A stretch of DNA of 64,000 nucleotides from Paenibacillus sp. FSL H7-0331 (GTDB taxonomy: Bacteria; Bacillota; Bacilli; Paenibacillales; NBRC-103111), in contig NZ_MRTH01000033.1 of assembly GCF_001956045.1 (NCBI RefSeq), positions 1 through 64,000 on the forward strand, given 5' to 3'. The notes beneath the pieces are model-generated. The model was not told where the DNA came from. It saw only the letters and a list, made by a program, of their open reading frames with translations, and searched no databases. The position numbers and the translations under genes are program-made. Within the stretch, counting starts at the first letter, position 1; every line of letters starts with the position of its first letter. Shown piece by piece: positions 6,968 through 14,649 of the stretch.

Positions 6968-7762
6968 CTACGATTCTCGAATTTCCCCGAAAAAGCTTTT
7001 TCTTGCGGGCGCAATCCATTGGTCCATTTCTTCCCGCTTTTCTTCACCTACCAAACGATTTACAAGTACATCATGCCAAATATAATCCTCCAGCAAATAA
7101 ATATGAGCCGGATCATCCGTATAAAACGCATTGCCGCCTTGTTCTATGGAATTACCGTAGAACAGCTCCTGACCATCTACCGATACAATGAACCAAGGGT
7201 GGTCAACATGCTCTACGTAATGGGTTTTTCGGTGGAGTTCCAGCCCAGGCAGTGGATCATTCACCTGGAATAATATGCCTCTCAGCAAGCAGCCTTCCTG
7301 CCGTTTCTTCAGATCCTCCATCAGATTGCAATACATCGGTTCCCACATGGAAAGTACGATACGCTTGCGGGCACGTCGAATAAGGACCCGGCAAAAAGAT
7401 AGGATGTTGTCCTCCCCTTTTACTGTAGAAACATAGATTTCAGGCTCGCGCTCCTGCTTCTCAAGCGCTTTCAATTCTTTTTCCAGACTGCTGTACGTTT
7501 CTTCCCATTTTGATTTCATCGACTCGAGGAAGACATCTACCGGTAGAGACGAGTAGTGGGCTCCACCCTCGCTTTCCTGCTTCATGACCAATCCATGCTG
7601 CACCAAGCCATCGAGCACATCGTACACTCGCGCCCGCGGTACCCCCGATATTTTACTGATCTGATACGCATTTGAGAGTCCGAGCGGAACCAAGGAAAGG
7701 TATACCTTGGCTTCATATTGAGTTAACCCCATAGCTTGAATATTCCCTAACAGTTCTTCCAT
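6968..7762 (-). CDS. TrmB-family transcriptional regulator
   Basis: A 264-aa regulator. The N-terminal winged helix (about residues 8-75: GLTQYEAKVYLSLV, SKISGVPRARVYDVLDGLVQHGLV) is the TrmB type. A coiled segment and a C-terminal phospholipase D-like effector domain (FCRVLIRRARKRIVLSMWEP onward) follow, as in TrmB sugar sensors. ATG at 7762 is preferred over TTG at 7768 because GGGGAT lies 6 nt before the ATG. A perfect 15-bp palindrome lies about 30 bp upstream over the promoter, which suggests autoregulation. It is first in an operon with the fumarase genes. The ligand is not known. Confidence 0.88.
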   Translation of the reverse strand: MEELLGNIQAMGLTQYEAKVYLSLVPLGLSNAYQISKISGVPRARVYDVLDGLVQHGLVMKQESEGGAHYSSLPVDVFLESMKSKWEETYSSLEKELKALEKQEREPEIYVSTVKGEDNILSFCRVLIRRARKRIVLSMWEPMYCNLMEDLKKRQEGCLLRGILFQVNDPLPGLELHRKTHYVEHVDHPWFIVSVDGQELFYGNSIEQGGNAFYTDDPAHIYLLEDYIWHDVLVNRLVGEEKREEMDQWIAPARKSFFGEIRES

Positions 7763-7793
7763 TCGCAATCCCCATTTCTACGCCAGACATTAG

Positions 7794-7808
7794 TTACTAT
7801 TATAGTAA
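7794..7808 (-). promoter_or_regulatory. Palindromic operator over the -10 of the trmB-fumarase operon
   Basis: A perfect palindrome TTACTAT-T-ATAGTAA. On the minus strand it contains TATAAT, a consensus -10 box. It has TACT/AGTA arms, similar to those reported for archaeal TrmB sites. A protein bound here would block RNA polymerase. Confidence 0.55.
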
Positions 7809-7861
7809 TCACTATTGATGTTGATTCCATATTATCAAATAAAATTGCGGTTTACAATGAC

Positions 7862-7900
7862 AAAAAAGGATACATCCTCGGAATCGTGAATGTATCCTTC
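7862..7900 (-). terminator. Rho-independent terminator
   Basis: Minus-strand AAGGATACAT...ATGTATCCTT followed by six T residues, just after the stop of the aldo/keto reductase gene at 7922. It also insulates the following TrmB operon. Confidence 0.9.
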
Positions 7901-7921
7901 AAGAGCTGATCGAAATTGGTT

Positions 7922-8863
7922 TTAATTGTTTAATATAGCTTCGATTTTCTCAAGCACTTCGCTGTCCAAAGTAATGCCAGAAGCGGCACAGTTTTCAATT
8001 ACCTGTTCCGGGCGGCTAGCACCGACCAAAGTACTGGCGACATTTTCCTGTCTTAAAATCCACGCCAGGGCTAACTGCGAAAGTTTAATACCCAATTCGT
8101 CGGAGATTTTCTCTAGCTGCGCGACTTGGATTAATTGGCTTTCTTTTAAATTATTCTCTCCCCAATTTTTGCTTGCTGCGCGGCTATCGGCTGGTATGGC
8201 AGAACCAGGACGGTATTTGCCTGTCAATATACCTTGCGCAAGCGGTGAGAACACGACTTGACCGATTCCGCTTTTGGTACCGAGTGGAATGATTTCTTTC
8301 TCAATGTAACGGTTAAACATGTTATAGACCGGTTGGTTGACAATGATCCGGTCCAACAAATATTTATCTGCAATTGCCAACGCTTCCTGCATTTGGGCTG
8401 CAGTCCATTCACTGATGCCCGCATACAGTACTTTACCTTGCGTTATCAGATCATCGATCGCCCGCAGCGTTTCTTCAACTGGAGTTTGTGGGTCATACCG
8501 ATGGCAATAATAAATATCAACATAGTCCACAGCCAAACGCTTCAAGCTCGCATGGCACTGCTCCATCAAATGCTTACGTGACAAACCACGGTCGTTCGGG
8601 CCATCGCCCATCGGCCAAAATACTTTGGTTGCCAGAACATAAGAATCACGAGGATAAGCATTTAATATTTGGCCTACAACCTTTTCTGCTTCGCCACGTT
8701 CATAGGCATTGGCCGTATCGAAAAAATTGATGCCGAGGTCATACGCCTGCTCAATAGATTTGACGGCTTTTTCATTTTCCACGTAACCTCCATAAGTCAT
8801 CCAACTACCGAGGCTGATTTCACTGACCTTCAAACCACTACCACCAAGTCTACGATATTTCAT
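7922..8863 (-). CDS. Aldo/keto reductase, Kv-beta/YghZ-like
   Basis: A 313-aa NADPH-dependent oxidoreductase. The tetrad is visible: Asp and Tyr in NFFDTANAYERGEAEK, Lys in VLATKVFWPMG and His in VDIYYCHRYDPQTP. The sequence (GPNDRGLSRKHLMEQCHASLKRL, QPVYNMFNRYIEKEIIPL, FSPLAQGILTGKY) places it with the voltage-gated-channel beta-subunit-like bacterial reductases (YghZ/MgrA group), which detoxify aldehydes. It is distinct from the first reductase at 2387. The start ATG follows a CATGGAGG segment. An inverted repeat about 90 bp upstream (8956-8973) may be the operator for an unlinked regulator. Confidence 0.92.
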   Translation of the reverse strand: MKYRRLGGSGLKVSEISLGSWMTYGGYVENEKAVKSIEQAYDLGINFFDTANAYERGEAEKVVGQILNAYPRDSYVLATKVFWPMGDGPNDRGLSRKHLMEQCHASLKRLAVDYVDIYYCHRYDPQTPVEETLRAIDDLITQGKVLYAGISEWTAAQMQEALAIADKYLLDRIIVNQPVYNMFNRYIEKEIIPLGTKSGIGQVVFSPLAQGILTGKYRPGSAIPADSRAASKNWGENNLKESQLIQVAQLEKISDELGIKLSQLALAWILRQENVASTLVGASRPEQVIENCAASGITLDSEVLEKIEAILNN

Positions 8864-8955
8864 TAAGTTATACCTCCATGGAATGAGTTTAAGTTACCTA
8901 TTGATTGTAAGTTAAAGTTCATTCCAAGGTAAGTACTGAATAATTGTTCCTTTAG

Positions 8956-8973
8956 TAACTTTGCAGTAAGTTA
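8956..8973. promoter_or_regulatory. Inverted repeat upstream of the aldo/keto reductase
   Basis: TAACTT-TGCAGT-AAGTTA, a perfect 6+6 inverted repeat. Further AAGTTA units occur at about 8890 and 8907, nearer the gene. Such spaced arms fit a dimeric winged-helix repressor (MarR/HxlR type); no such gene is adjacent. Confidence 0.35.
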
Positions 8974-8993
8974 TAGAGGAAACTTATACAACA

Positions 8994-9031
8994 ACAAAAA
9001 CCGTTAAAGCCCCTTAGAGGGGATTTAACGG
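8994..9031 (-). terminator. Rho-independent terminator after the PilZ gene
   Basis: Minus-strand CCGTTAAATCCCC-TCTAA-GGGGCTTTAACGG followed by TTTTTG. A nearly perfect stem about 13 bp long, located 29 nt after the stop at 9060. Confidence 0.92.
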
Positions 9032-9059
9032 CTATTTCTAATTATTTTTATAAACCGAG

Positions 9060-9443
9060 CTAAGTTGCTATGCTTTGACTTTTGCTTCTGGAATACGATT
9101 TAAGGTACTGCATAATGAAGGCATAATCGCCTACGCTTGATTTGACAAATTCAATACCGTAATAGTGGCAATAGGTCGTTGACCGCTGCCAGTTGATATG
9201 GCCTGTAATTTCTATATGTTGATTCAGAAGGGTAAATTTCACGGTAATATTAATATCGTTATCTGCTGCTTTGAGATTTAAGAAAGACTCAATCTGACAT
9301 CCGTTCTGACTCAAGTCAACAAGCCTGGCTCCCACATCTTTGCTATTCATTTCCATACCATTGATTTCAATAATCGTAAATGGAGATTCAATATTCTCTG
9401 CAAATTGATATCGGAGTGGTTCTTTTCTTCGACTGGCTACCAA
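9060..9443 (-). CDS. PilZ domain protein
   Basis: A 127-aa single-domain protein. The PilZ signatures for cyclic-di-GMP binding are RRKEPLRY near the N-terminus and LVDLSQNGCQIE (the D-x-S-x-x-G motif), followed by beta strands ending in YYGIEFV. The arginine motif reads RR-x4-R rather than the usual R-x3-R spacing, so binding affinity may differ. The start is TTG at 9443, with GAGGTG 7 nt upstream. A TATACT -10 box on the minus strand near 9478 is plausible. The gene stands alone with its own terminator, and its output target is unknown. Confidence 0.85.
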   Translation of the reverse strand: MVASRRKEPLRYQFAENIESPFTIIEINGMEMNSKDVGARLVDLSQNGCQIESFLNLKAADNDINITVKFTLLNQHIEITGHINWQRSTTYCHYYGIEFVKSSVGDYAFIMQYLKSYSRSKSQSIAT

Positions 9444-9579
9444 ACTAGCTCACCTCAAGACATAAGTTAATACGATCAGTATAGCACAGGATGTTCCTGA
9501 TCATTTTAAAGCTTTAGTCAAGTGGAATTCAAATCGTTATGAAATCCTGGCGGCACAGCTTGGGCTTCAACCCTGGTAG

Positions 9580-12500
9580 TTACACCGAAGCATTTAACCC
9601 TATTTTTACCGTTGCTGCCGAGATCTGAACCTGCTCCATTTCATTGATGCTGCCAAATTTCAGAGAACGCAGCAGCACATTGTCCTGAATTAAAGACTCA
9701 AATTCCATGATACTGTTTCGGGTTTCGTCATCTGCTTCAATGATAAGCTCCACTCGTTGATCAATGGGAAGATCATATTTCTTGCGAAGATCCTGAACGG
9801 CACGGATCAATTCACGGATCATCCCCTCTTTTTCGAGCTCCGGTGTGATGGTTGTGTTCAGTGATACGGTCATTTGATACCCTGTAGCCGATGCATAGCC
9901 GATCTTGGCCTGACGTTCGATTAACATTTCCTCCGTAGGAACACGGACGAGCTCTCCGTCTGCCGGATGGTAATCCACATAACCAACCTGGAGTGCCTTC
10001 TTGATTTCCAACTGCTCCATATTTCTCAAGCAGGACTGCAGACCGGATACGAGCTTCCCATACTTGGGACCTGCAACCTTCAGATTCATTTTCAGTGCAT
10101 AATCGGTTAAATTATCATCATGCTGCTCAACTCGAATCGATTTTACATTCATTTCATCCTTAATGATTTCCTCAAAATCAGCAATCTGGAGTGTTTGATC
10201 CGTAATTACGATCAATTCCGATAACGGTTGACGGTTTTTGATCGCTGTATCATTACGGATGTTGCGGGCCAGCTCCACAATTTGCCGGGTACGAGCCATG
10301 TTATCCTCCAAAGCTGCATCGATGGCTGTCGAATCCAGGGCAGGATAATCAGCTAAGTGGACGCTGCCTCCATCCGCCAGGTTCATATAGATTTCATCAG
10401 CGAGAAATGGGGTGAACGGAGCTATCATCCTACTGATATCCAGGAGCACCTGCCTCATGGTCCGGTAAGCAGCACATTTGTCCTCCGTCAGACCATGACC
10501 CCAAAAGCGCTCCCGTGAGCGGCGGATATACCAGTTGCTGAATTCGTCGACAAGACCTTCAATGGCTTGAGCCGCGGTCATAAAATCAAAGCCTTCCAAG
10601 CTTTCGCTCACCACAGATATCGTATGGTTAAGCCGGGAAATGATCCAGCGATCCAGCAAATGGTCAGAACCTGCCTTGTGGTCCAATGCATGTTCATAAT
10701 GATCGATGGTCGCATACATCACATAAAAAGAATGGGCATTCACCAACGTATCGATGACTTTGGATTTGGCTGAAGCAACAATATTTCGTGAGAAACGTTT
10801 ACTTAACCAGGGTGCACTGTCTGCCAGGAGCGCCCAGCGGAAAGCGTCCGCACCAAATTCCTCAATGATTTCCCAGGGATCGATGACATTGCCTTTACTT
10901 TTCGACATTTTCTGACCGTTCTCATCGAGAATATGACCTGTCGCCATCACCGCTTTATAGGGAGCTTTACCTGTGAACAGCGTGGATACGGCCAGCAAGC
11001 TATAAAACCATCCTCGGGTTTGATCGATCCCCTCACAGATAATGTCCGCCGGAAACTGGTCGGCAAAGGCTTCCTTATTCTCAAACGGATAATGGTGCTG
11101 GGCAAAAGGCATCGAACCACTGTCAAACCATACATCGATCACTTCAGATGTCCGAACCATTTCACCCGGACACTCAGAGCAATTCAGCTTCACGTCATCG
11201 ATAAAAGGCTTATGAAGCTCCAGATTATCTGGCAAAGGCTGTACGGACCGGGCACGTAAATCAGCTACACTTGCTGGTGCATGCTCGCATCCGCAATCCT
11301 GACAGACCCAAACATTCAGCGGGGTTCCCCAGTAACGGTTACGGCTTATGTTCCAATCGACCAGCTCATCGAGAAATTTGCCAAAACGCCCTTCCCGAAT
11401 ATGACCTGGATACCATTCCACGGAACGGTTATTGGCAATCATTTGCTCCTTGATCGCGGTTGTCCGGATAAACCAGCTTTCCATCGCATAATACAAAAGC
11501 GGTGTATGGCAGCGCCAGCAGAAAGGGTAGCTATGCTCGTATCTCTCCTTGGCAAACAGTAATCCCCGCTTGGACAGATCCTTGACAATATCAACGTCAC
11601 AGTCTTTAACAAACCGACCGACGAATTGTGGAACAGCTTCGGTATAGCAGCCATCCAAACCGACCACACTCAGCATGCCAATCCCCTGCTTCTGCGCAGC
11701 GCGGTAATCATCCTCCCCGTGAGCCGGAGCGATATGCACGATTCCTGTGCCGCTGGAGTCGCTGACAAAGTCTGCACCGATGACAACATATCGGGTTGGA
11801 GAACCCGCTGCATTCGAATTCGCTTGATTCACTGTACGTTGGGGCTCGTCACTTTCACTTGGATAAGGAGCTTCATAGGTTGTACCCACGAATTCACGGC
11901 CTTTATGCTCGGACACGATCTCATAGGTGCCTTGAATCACCTGGGTGAGCAGACTTTTGGCCAAAATGAGCACTTCGTCGTTATGCTTGACTTTGACATA
12001 ATCCAGATCGGGATGAACAGCAAGCGCCGTATTGGCCGGCAAGGTCCAGGGTGTTGTGGTCCAGGCAAGGAAGCTCTCACCTGCAGGAGTCCTGAATTTA
12101 ACGGTCGCGCTAAGATCCTTCACATCCTCGTAGCCCTGCGCCAATTCATGAGAGCTTAACGTCGTTTGACAGCTTGGGCAATACGGACTTACGCGATGAC
12201 CCTTATTCAGTAAGCCTTCCTTGTGAATATGGGACAAAATGTGCCACACACTTTCGATATAATCGTTGGATAACGTCATATACGGCGAATCCAGATCAGT
12301 CCAATAGCCGATGGATTCCGTCAGCTCGCGCCATTGCTTTTCATAACGAAAGACACTCGCTTTGCATTTTTCAATAAATTTTTCGACGCCATATGCTTCA
12401 ATCTCCTGTTTGCCCGAGATTCCAAGCTCCTTTTCCACGCCCAGCTCTACGGGTAAACCGTGGGTATCCCAACCCGCTTTACGCAATACCTGGTAGCCAG

Positions 12501-12729
12501 ACATGGTCTTATAGCGGCATATAAAATCCTTGATGACTCTTCCCAGCATATGCCCGATATGGGGTGCTCCATTGGCAGTAGGCGGCCCTTCGTAGAACAC
12601 AAACCTCGGCTTGCCTAACCGCTGATTGATGGACCTGGAGAATGTTTGCTCCTGTACCCACTGCTCATATACCCGCTTTTCCCTCTTGGCTGCCTGCTCT
12701 TTCACATCAACTGTACGCATACGATCCAC
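9580..12729 (-). CDS. ileS: Isoleucyl-tRNA synthetase, type 2-like
   Basis: A 1049-aa class I aminoacyl-tRNA synthetase that charges tRNA-Ile. It has the nucleotide-binding PHIGH motif in FYEGPPTANGAPHIGHML, an editing domain (TTTPWTLPANTALAVHP), the KMSKS loop in NGQKMSKSKGNV, WFDSGSMP, and a C-terminal anticodon-binding region. Its length and the EGPPTANG form of the first motif resemble the eukaryote-like type 2 enzymes rather than the roughly 920-aa Bacillus type 1. Type 2 enzymes are generally insensitive to mupirocin. A T-box leader with an ATC specifier precedes it and confirms the amino acid. The 5' neighbour is a sensor kinase gene that ends inside the probable promoter. Confidence 0.96.
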   Translation of the reverse strand: MDRMRTVDVKEQAAKREKRVYEQWVQEQTFSRSINQRLGKPRFVFYEGPPTANGAPHIGHMLGRVIKDFICRYKTMSGYQVLRKAGWDTHGLPVELGVEKELGISGKQEIEAYGVEKFIEKCKASVFRYEKQWRELTESIGYWTDLDSPYMTLSNDYIESVWHILSHIHKEGLLNKGHRVSPYCPSCQTTLSSHELAQGYEDVKDLSATVKFRTPAGESFLAWTTTPWTLPANTALAVHPDLDYVKVKHNDEVLILAKSLLTQVIQGTYEIVSEHKGREFVGTTYEAPYPSESDEPQRTVNQANSNAAGSPTRYVVIGADFVSDSSGTGIVHIAPAHGEDDYRAAQKQGIGMLSVVGLDGCYTEAVPQFVGRFVKDCDVDIVKDLSKRGLLFAKERYEHSYPFCWRCHTPLLYYAMESWFIRTTAIKEQMIANNRSVEWYPGHIREGRFGKFLDELVDWNISRNRYWGTPLNVWVCQDCGCEHAPASVADLRARSVQPLPDNLELHKPFIDDVKLNCSECPGEMVRTSEVIDVWFDSGSMPFAQHHYPFENKEAFADQFPADIICEGIDQTRGWFYSLLAVSTLFTGKAPYKAVMATGHILDENGQKMSKSKGNVIDPWEIIEEFGADAFRWALLADSAPWLSKRFSRNIVASAKSKVIDTLVNAHSFYVMYATIDHYEHALDHKAGSDHLLDRWIISRLNHTISVVSESLEGFDFMTAAQAIEGLVDEFSNWYIRRSRERFWGHGLTEDKCAAYRTMRQVLLDISRMIAPFTPFLADEIYMNLADGGSVHLADYPALDSTAIDAALEDNMARTRQIVELARNIRNDTAIKNRQPLSELIVITDQTLQIADFEEIIKDEMNVKSIRVEQHDDNLTDYALKMNLKVAGPKYGKLVSGLQSCLRNMEQLEIKKALQVGYVDYHPADGELVRVPTEEMLIERQAKIGYASATGYQMTVSLNTTITPELEKEGMIRELIRAVQDLRKKYDLPIDQRVELIIEADDETRNSIMEFESLIQDNVLLRSLKFGSINEMEQVQISAATVKIGLNASV

Positions 12730-12762
12730 TCCTTTTGGTAATCAAAATGTTGGTAAAAAAAC

Positions 12763-12796
12763 AAAAAAATCCCGCCCCTGTAAGGGACGAGATTGA
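12763..12796 (-). terminator. T-box leader terminator (ileS)
   Basis: Minus-strand AATCTCGTCCC-TTACA-GGGGCGGGATT followed by T residues. It is the intrinsic terminator controlled by the T-box. Confidence 0.88.
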
Positions 12797-13030
12797 ACTC
12801 GCGATACCACCCTAATTCTGTGTTAAGCTAACTTGCTAGCCTTCACAGCACCTCAAACTACGCACCAACATGCGCGGCCCTTGTAACGGCGGGATCCCGT
12901 TAAAGCTTACTGTGACTTCAGCTTTACTTCTCGGAGAGGATTTTCTACTAACACATGAACATTGGCTTTCAGCAAAGCGCCAACTCTCTGGGGAACAAGT
13001 GATTAGTATACTCTTTCTCGTTAACGAATT
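12763..13030 (-). promoter_or_regulatory. T-box riboswitch leader of ileS (Ile)
   Basis: On the minus strand there is a Stem I region with CAGAGAGTTGG...GCTGAAAGCC and a specifier loop reading GAAAATCC, so the ATC codon would pair with tRNA-Ile. The T-box sequence TGGTATCGCG is at 12800-12809 and the terminator ends in seven T residues. Uncharged tRNA-Ile would favour the antiterminator and allow ileS transcription. A weak promoter (TTGTAA, 17 bp, CATCAT) overlaps the stop of the upstream kinase gene. Confidence 0.92.
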
Positions 13031-13056
13031 TAAATGATGTTGAACTTAATCTACTT

Positions 13057-14493
13057 TTACAACATTTTCGGATGATTGTCAATGGGGAGAGCAACAGGCT
13101 GCACAGGCAAACGCAGGAAAAAGCCGCTACCTTCTCCTTTGGTGCTTTGCAAATCAAGTGTGCCACCGAGAAGTCCCGCCAATTTCAGGCTGATCGATAA
13201 ACCAAGCCCTGCTCCACCATAACGGCGGGTAAACGTACCATTTTCCTGTTGAAAGGCCTCGAATATCAGATGCTGCTTACCCTTATCAATACCGATGCCT
13301 GTATCCTGTATACAAAATACGATCCAATCCTCCGACTTTTCAAGCCTATTGTGTCCAGACCGAGAGTCTTTATCCATATAGATCTGCATGGTGATGCTGC
13401 CCTGATCTGTAAATTTGACCGCATTCGTGAGCAAATTACGTAAAATTTGAACCAGCCTTTGGGCATCGGACACGATGAACACAGGGACACTCTCTTGAAG
13501 ATCCACCTTGAATTGCAAGCTTTTCTGATTCGTAATCGGAACAAATTGATGCTGGACAAGCTGAACCAATTCCAGTACAGATACCATTTCTAATACGATT
13601 TCCATTTTACCTGTTTCCATTTTGGAAATATCCAGCATATCATTGATCATCTTCAAAAGCTCATTGCCGGAGGTATGTATAATCTTGCCATAGCTGATCT
13701 CTTCCTCCGAATAGCGGGACCTGTCCTCCTCCTGAAGCAGCTGGGATAACGCAATGATGCTGTTCAGTGGTGTTTTCAGCTCGTGCGACATATTGGCAAT
13801 AAACTCAGATTTGTATTGGGAGGCCAGCTGCAGCTGCAGTGCTTTCTCCTCCAGCTCCCTTTTTTGCTTACGCAGGACCAAATTCATCGTCTTATTCTTC
13901 TGCGCACGCAGCTGTTCCTCATAGAAATCCTTCAAAATGAATACGAAGAAGGCATTCAACAAAAGTGCAGCCGGGTACGTATAAGGGGCAATATGCTGCA
14001 AGTAATTGAGCCTCGGTATAGAAGCAAAAGTAGCGATGCCGATCACCTGAAGCGTATTCATCGAGATGATGGAGATGATAGCTTTTCTATTGTAGCTCCA
14101 TGCTTTTTTTCGATACAAGGCAACCAGAAATGCGGCCAGACAACCGAGTAATAAGATATTAATGGAACCGGTAAATGCCTGAGCCGTGAACCCGGAAATG
14201 GTATACCGAGAAATTGCAATTCCAACACTAATGATTAGCACGAGCCGGGGATCGCGAAAAAAAAGCGTGCCAAACACGATCGGCAGCGCACGCAAATCGA
14301 ACAGTGTCGATCCTTGGCCCTGTACACCAAAAAACATAGCAAGCCAGCCCGCAAAAATGAAAATACCGACTAGACCAGCCTGTTTTACTTTCCAGGTTGC
14401 ATGTTGAAATATGTATTTAAAACATAAATTGAATAAGTAAGCAGACGTAATCAGGACACTCAAGCTAATCAAAAATGTAACAAAATAATTAAT
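13057..14493 (-). CDS. Membrane sensor histidine kinase with 5TM (LytS/YhcK-type) sensor
   Basis: A kinase of about 478 aa. Five or six N-terminal membrane helices include the LFDLRALPIVFGTLFF segment typical of the 5TMR-LYT sensor. A coiled coil (RKQKRELEEKALQLQ) follows, then HisKA with the phospho-His in SHELKTPLNSI and the ATPase domain with NLLTNAVKF, DTGIGI and GGAGLGLSI. No canonical start has a ribosome site: the first TTG (14472) lies about 29 nt from GGAGGGG. An in-frame ATT at 14493 sits 8 nt from GGAGG and adds NYFVTFL, a sensible first helix start. I therefore infer an ATT start. No response regulator is adjacent. It precedes ileS on the same strand. Confidence 0.85.
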   Translation of the reverse strand: MNYFVTFLISLSVLITSAYLFNLCFKYIFQHATWKVKQAGLVGIFIFAGWLAMFFGVQGQGSTLFDLRALPIVFGTLFFRDPRLVLIISVGIAISRYTISGFTAQAFTGSINILLLGCLAAFLVALYRKKAWSYNRKAIISIISMNTLQVIGIATFASIPRLNYLQHIAPYTYPAALLLNAFFVFILKDFYEEQLRAQKNKTMNLVLRKQKRELEEKALQLQLASQYKSEFIANMSHELKTPLNSIIALSQLLQEEDRSRYSEEEISYGKIIHTSGNELLKMINDMLDISKMETGKMEIVLEMVSVLELVQLVQHQFVPITNQKSLQFKVDLQESVPVFIVSDAQRLVQILRNLLTNAVKFTDQGSITMQIYMDKDSRSGHNRLEKSEDWIVFCIQDTGIGIDKGKQHLIFEAFQQENGTFTRRYGGAGLGLSISLKLAGLLGGTLDLQSTKGEGSGFFLRLPVQPVALPIDNHPKML

Positions 14494-14561
14494 GGCTATC
14501 CCCTCCCCCCGTCTATTGTACAGGATATATAAAATAACAACACTATGACTGCTTATTAAAG

Positions 14562-14590
14562 TTAACTTTTCGCTAGGATTTTCGTATAAT
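14562..14590 (+). promoter_or_regulatory. Sigma-A-type promoter of the MalT-like regulator
   Basis: TTAACT at 14562-14567, a 17-bp spacer, and a perfect TATAAT at 14585-14590. It lies about 60 bp before the start at 14650. Confidence 0.65.
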
Positions 14591-14649
14591 AAATCGTAAG
14601 CTTGTACGATATGGAAGCGATAGGTATCGCAAGTTACGGAGGCATTCTG

